9,421 nucleotides of DNA, taken from assembly GCA_905479515.1 (NCBI GenBank), contig CAJQMX010000039.1, forward strand, positions 1-9,421. Direction: 5' to 3'. Position 1 is the first letter of the stretch. Every line of letters starts with the position of its first letter. This document shows, piece after piece, positions 6,777 to 9,421 of this stretch. The DNA comes from an uncultured Parasphingopyxis sp. GTDB lineage: Bacteria; Pseudomonadota; Alphaproteobacteria; Sphingomonadales; Sphingomonadaceae. The position numbers and the translations under genes were made by a program. The notes under the pieces were generated by a model. It was not told the origin of the DNA. It was given only the letters and a program-made list of their open reading frames with translations, and searched no databases.

Positions 6777-6793
6777 AATTCATAACATGAATT
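6777..6793. promoter_or_regulatory. Candidate LysR-type operator, perfect 7-3-7 inverted repeat
   Basis: AATTCAT-AAC-ATGAATT is perfectly symmetric and fits the T-N11-A core of LysR boxes (T6779, A6791). It also reads TTCA-N5-TGAA. It ends 4 nt before the lysR start codon, in the divergent lysR/TonB-receptor region, where autoregulation would be expected. The rest of the region (6794-6967) is AT-rich and includes an 8-nt palindrome CTTGCAAG (6848-6855). No -35/-10 pair there is convincing. Confidence 0.5.
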
Positions 6794-6967
6794 TTATTGT
6801 TCACCAAAACAAACTTGATAATAGTTAGATATAAAAGTTAAATGGCGCTTGCAAGACTTAATCTTTGGCACCTGGCTGGAGGGTCAGACATAAAAGTAAG
6901 ATTGAGCTTCGCAACAAAAATTGACGTGGCCGCGCAATGATCGCGTCGCGAATGGTGGGAGGATACT

Positions 6968-9082
6968 ATGAAAATCGGCAAGATAAACTACCTGTTGTCC
7001 GGATCTTTTCTCGCGTTGATGATGTGCCCAGATGTCGCGATTGCACAAGAAGAGGTCGATCAGCAAGCGGCCGGAAGTGGCGGCCTCGGCGTAATCGTTG
7101 TCACAGCGCAGAAGTCTCAGCAGGACGTGCAGGATACAGCCGCAGCGGTCACGACATATGACGGTGATACATTGGTGCAGCGGGGTGTTGTCGATATTCA
7201 GGCCGCGCAAAACATTGTGCCATCGGCTCGGTTCCAACAGCAAGGCGCGTCGACTGAAATATATATTCGCGGTGTCGGATCTACGCTCGATCTTGCTCAT
7301 ATCGAACCTCCAACCTCATTCAACGTCAACGGAATCTATATCCCTCGAGAAGGGACGGCGGTTCCTTTCTTCGACATCGAAAGACTTGAGGTTCTGCCCG
7401 GACCCCAAGGAACTTTATACGGGCGTAGTTCGCTTGGCGGCGCCGTAAACGTGTCATTCCAACGGCCATCTCAACAACTCGAGTCTCGAGGCCTCATTGA
7501 AGTCGGAAATTACGATCTCATTCACGCTAGCCTAGCTCAAAATATCCCTGTCTCGAACGATTTCGCCGTAAGAGTTGCGGGTGACTATACGTGGCGGGAC
7601 GGGTACATGGAATCCGGAGCAAATTCACAGAATGATCTCGCCGTCAGGCTTTCGGCTCTCTACGAGCCGGAAACCGGGTTTTCCGCGTATCTTTGGGGAT
7701 ACTATGCTACACGGAACGGGAACTCCCCCAATCTAGTCAACAAGGGACTAAACCCAACCACGTTCCAGCCGGAACGGGACGCGTTTCTGCAAGACGACCC
7801 GTGGGATGAATCTTTACCACCGCAGTTCGCTTTTTTCGGTCAGCCGACTGCAGATGATCTCGCTTTCGAAAATTGGGTTTTCGGCGCCGAATTCAATACG
7901 GAAATTGGAGATGTCACGCTAACCTATATTCCTAGTTATTTTCATCTCGAATCTATGAATAATTACTGGATAACTGGACTTCCGACGATCTTGGCAGTTG
8001 AGTATGAACAGACAACTCATGAACTGAGGTTGGCTGGAAATTCTGATCGATTGAATTGGATAGCGGGGCTGTATGGTTACCGGCTTGTAAGCAATGGGTT
8101 GGTGAACGTAGCTGGGACCCCCGTTTCCAACATTGACCGCAACCGCCTTCAGGGCTTCGCAGCATTCGGGCAGTTATCCTTCAGTGTCGTCGATGATTTG
8201 AGAATCATTGCCGGCGCACGCTTCAGCGTTGATGATCGGGTTGGACGAGGACGAAGTCTTGACGTGAATGGTCAGCCGACCGTTCCATTCACGGCCGACG
8301 CAAATTATGACCGGATAGACTTCAAATTAGGGCTCGAATACGATGCTACTCCAGACGTAATGCTCTACGCGGTAGTGCAGTCAGGCTATCAACCCGGCAC
8401 TTTCAATGAAGCACCAAGCACGCCTACATTTGACAATTTGGTCGATCCAGCCCGGCTCACCGCATATACTGCCGGCATAAAAAGTCGATTTTCAAACGAC
8501 AATGTACAGGTAAACAGTGAGTTCTTTTATTACGATTATTCGAACTTATTCGCGCAAGCCTTTAATGCGAGCGCTGGAATTACACAGATATTTAATGCTG
8601 AAAAAGTTGAAATATTTGGAAATCAAACTGATATAATCGCCCGCCCTTTCGAAGATGGGCAGCTCAATTTTTCCATCGGCTATCTTCATGCTGAGAACCA
8701 ACGATTCGTTACGCCTAATGGCGCCGATTTTGCTGGTTTTTCGTTGCAATATGCGCCGCGTTGGACAGTTAGTGCTGGTTACGAACATAACTTTGCTGTC
8801 GGTCGCGGCAATATTAGGGCAAGATTTGAGACTCGCTATGAGTCACATTTTTACGGTGATTTTCTCCATTCATTCGGTACGCGCCAGCAAGGTTATATTA
8901 AATCAAATGCAGCGATCACCTATTTCTCAGAAGATGAACGATGGAGTCTGGGTATCTGGATTCGGAACATTGAAAATGAGGCCGTGCAGGCTGCCACAGC
9001 GTCAGGTGGGCTGCCGGGACCAGCCGCCGCCTATTTGGAGCCTCCTAGAACATTTGGACTACGGGCGTCATTCAATTTTTGA
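6968..9082 (+). CDS. TonB-dependent outer-membrane receptor
   Basis: A 704-residue outer-membrane active transporter that imports a ligand using energy from the TonB-ExbB-ExbD system. It has a signal peptide with likely cleavage after Ala26 (A-I-A|Q-E), then a TonB box V-I-V-V-T-A-Q-K near 42-49. A plug domain follows with I-Y-I-R-G-V-G-S near 97-104 and the V-L-P-G-P-Q-G-T-L-Y-G-R and G-G-A-V-N motifs near 140-161. The beta-barrel region is rich in alternating aromatic strands and ends in a terminal Phe (S-F-N-F), the outer-membrane assembly signal. ATG 6968 has GGAGGA (6958-6963) 4 nt upstream. Its length and barrel style resemble the many catabolic receptors of sphingomonads rather than long siderophore receptors with an N-terminal signalling domain, which is absent here. 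The ligand is unknown. It is divergent from lysR and probably controlled by it. Confidence 0.95.
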   Translation: MKIGKINYLLSGSFLALMMCPDVAIAQEEVDQQAAGSGGLGVIVVTAQKSQQDVQDTAAAVTTYDGDTLVQRGVVDIQAAQNIVPSARFQQQGASTEIYIRGVGSTLDLAHIEPPTSFNVNGIYIPREGTAVPFFDIERLEVLPGPQGTLYGRSSLGGAVNVSFQRPSQQLESRGLIEVGNYDLIHASLAQNIPVSNDFAVRVAGDYTWRDGYMESGANSQNDLAVRLSALYEPETGFSAYLWGYYATRNGNSPNLVNKGLNPTTFQPERDAFLQDDPWDESLPPQFAFFGQPTADDLAFENWVFGAEFNTEIGDVTLTYIPSYFHLESMNNYWITGLPTILAVEYEQTTHELRLAGNSDRLNWIAGLYGYRLVSNGLVNVAGTPVSNIDRNRLQGFAAFGQLSFSVVDDLRIIAGARFSVDDRVGRGRSLDVNGQPTVPFTADANYDRIDFKLGLEYDATPDVMLYAVVQSGYQPGTFNEAPSTPTFDNLVDPARLTAYTAGIKSRFSNDNVQVNSEFFYYDYSNLFAQAFNASAGITQIFNAEKVEIFGNQTDIIARPFEDGQLNFSIGYLHAENQRFVTPNGADFAGFSLQYAPRWTVSAGYEHNFAVGRGNIRARFETRYESHFYGDFLHSFGTRQQGYIKSNAAITYFSEDERWSLGIWIRNIENEAVQAATASGGLPGPAAAYLEPPRTFGLRASFNF

Positions 9083-9120
9083 GCGTTCGCCAAAGGGGCG
9101 CATTTGATTTACTTTTAGTT
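9083..9120 (+). terminator. Candidate intrinsic terminator after the TonB receptor
   Basis: GCGTTC (9083-9088) can pair with GGGCGC (9096-9101), two pairs being G-U, around a 7-nt loop. A T-rich stretch (9103-9120) follows the stem. It begins at the first base after the stop codon. The T tract is interrupted, so strength is uncertain. Confidence 0.35.
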
Positions 9121-9158
9121 TTGACAATTGCTGTTAGGAAAATTGCTTTTGCGATAAA
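9121..9158 (+). promoter_or_regulatory. Possible promoter region of the 3' partial gene
   Basis: A perfect TTGACA at 9121-9126 lies just after the candidate terminator and 95 nt before the next start. No good -10 element lies at the right spacing: GATAAA at 9153-9158 is 26 nt away, though TTGCTG (9128-9133) would place it at 19 nt. AATTGCT is directly repeated at 9126-9132 and 9141-9147, a 15-nt period that could be a regulator half-site pair. Confidence 0.22.
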
Positions 9159-9220
9159 ACACTGGCTCGGAAGGCGGTCCTACGAACGTATTAATAAACA
9201 CGACTTTACTTGGAGCACGG

Positions 9221-9421
9221 ATGATGGTGGACGCTAAGAAATCACAAGGCACTGAATCTCAGCCAAACGTCAACCTTTGGAGCCGTGATGGCTTTTTGGG
9301 AAAGAATGCAATTGGGCTTCAGTCTGGTTACACGCCAGAATACAAATCCGTTGACGGACCGCACGCGCCCCGGAGGGTTTGTCTTTCTGAATTGACTGCG
9401 GAAGATGCCTCAGACCCGTGG
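9221..9421 (+). CDS. Unrecognised protein, N-terminal 67 residues (runs off the window)
   Basis: The frame is open from ATG 9221 to the window edge. GGAG (9212-9215) is 5 nt before ATG 9221 and 8 nt before ATG 9224, so the second Met may be the true start. The visible protein is hydrophilic, with no signal peptide or membrane segment. A hydrophilic lead of about 18 residues is followed by N-L-W-S-R-D-G-F-L-G-K-N-A-I, then Y-T-P-E-Y-K and a compact V-D-G-P-H-A-P-R-R. I cannot assign a family safely. The sequence looks like a cytoplasmic enzyme N terminus, and its position behind the TonB receptor suggests a catabolic role, but that is inference. Confidence 0.7.
   Translation, partial: MMVDAKKSQGTESQPNVNLWSRDGFLGKNAIGLQSGYTPEYKSVDGPHAPRRVCLSELTAEDASDPW

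Noticed and set aside
6866..6880. TGGCAC resembling a sigma54 -24 element upstream of the TonB receptor
   Set aside because: The -12 GC at the required spacing is absent, and no sigma54 activator is seen nearby.
6884..7300. 138-codon minus-strand ORF over the lysR/TonB-receptor region
   Set aside because: It covers the signal peptide and plug start of the receptor on the opposite strand, with no recognisable family features or ribosome site. It is a shadow.
1..9421. tRNA/rRNA genes, CRISPR arrays, insertion sequences
   Set aside because: No clover-leaf-like, repeat-spacer or transposase signatures were seen on either strand.

Overview
The window looks like an accessory catabolic region of a Gram-negative alphaproteobacterium, most plausibly a sphingomonad. 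The reasons are a TonB-dependent outer-membrane receptor with a VIVVTAQK TonB box, a NodD/NahR-like LysR regulator, and alphaproteobacterial-looking 2-oxo acid dehydrogenase genes. The lineage is inferred from family resemblance. Base composition looks only moderately GC-rich by eye and was not computed.

Positions 1-5102 (+ strand) carry a 2-oxo acid dehydrogenase operon with an unusual layout: E1alpha (3' part only), E1beta, a second E1alpha, a second E1beta, then one E2 acyltransferase. The four E1 genes are tightly packed, with 8-nt overlap, direct abutment and a 4-nt ATGA overlap. The E2 follows after 184 nt and starts at GTG 3816, where a good Shine-Dalgarno supports it. No E3 (dihydrolipoamide dehydrogenase) gene is present in the window. 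The first E1 pair keeps the canonical TPP and active-site motifs. The second pair keeps the TPP core, but the HH-x-G-D loop of E1alpha and the N-terminal GED/GGVF segment of E1beta have been replaced. It therefore looks like a diverged second E1 heterotetramer that may share the E2 core.

Positions 5103-5407 have no confident gene. They hold several inverted repeats and a 59-codon open stretch on the minus strand that may be a gene remnant. Positions 5408-6772 (- strand) hold lysR followed by a small DUF1330-type protein, probably cotranscribed. The lysR start faces a perfect 7-3-7 inverted repeat (6777-6793), a strong candidate LysR-type operator, in the 195-nt divergent region shared with a 704-residue TonB receptor (6968-9082, +). 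A weak terminator follows, then the start of an unrecognised gene (9221 to the window edge).

Taken together, the region reads as uptake (TonB receptor), sensing (LysR) and oxidative decarboxylation of a 2-oxo acid intermediate to an acyl-CoA. The substrate cannot be read from the sequence. The candidate novelty is the tandem, asymmetrically diverged E1 pair feeding one E2.
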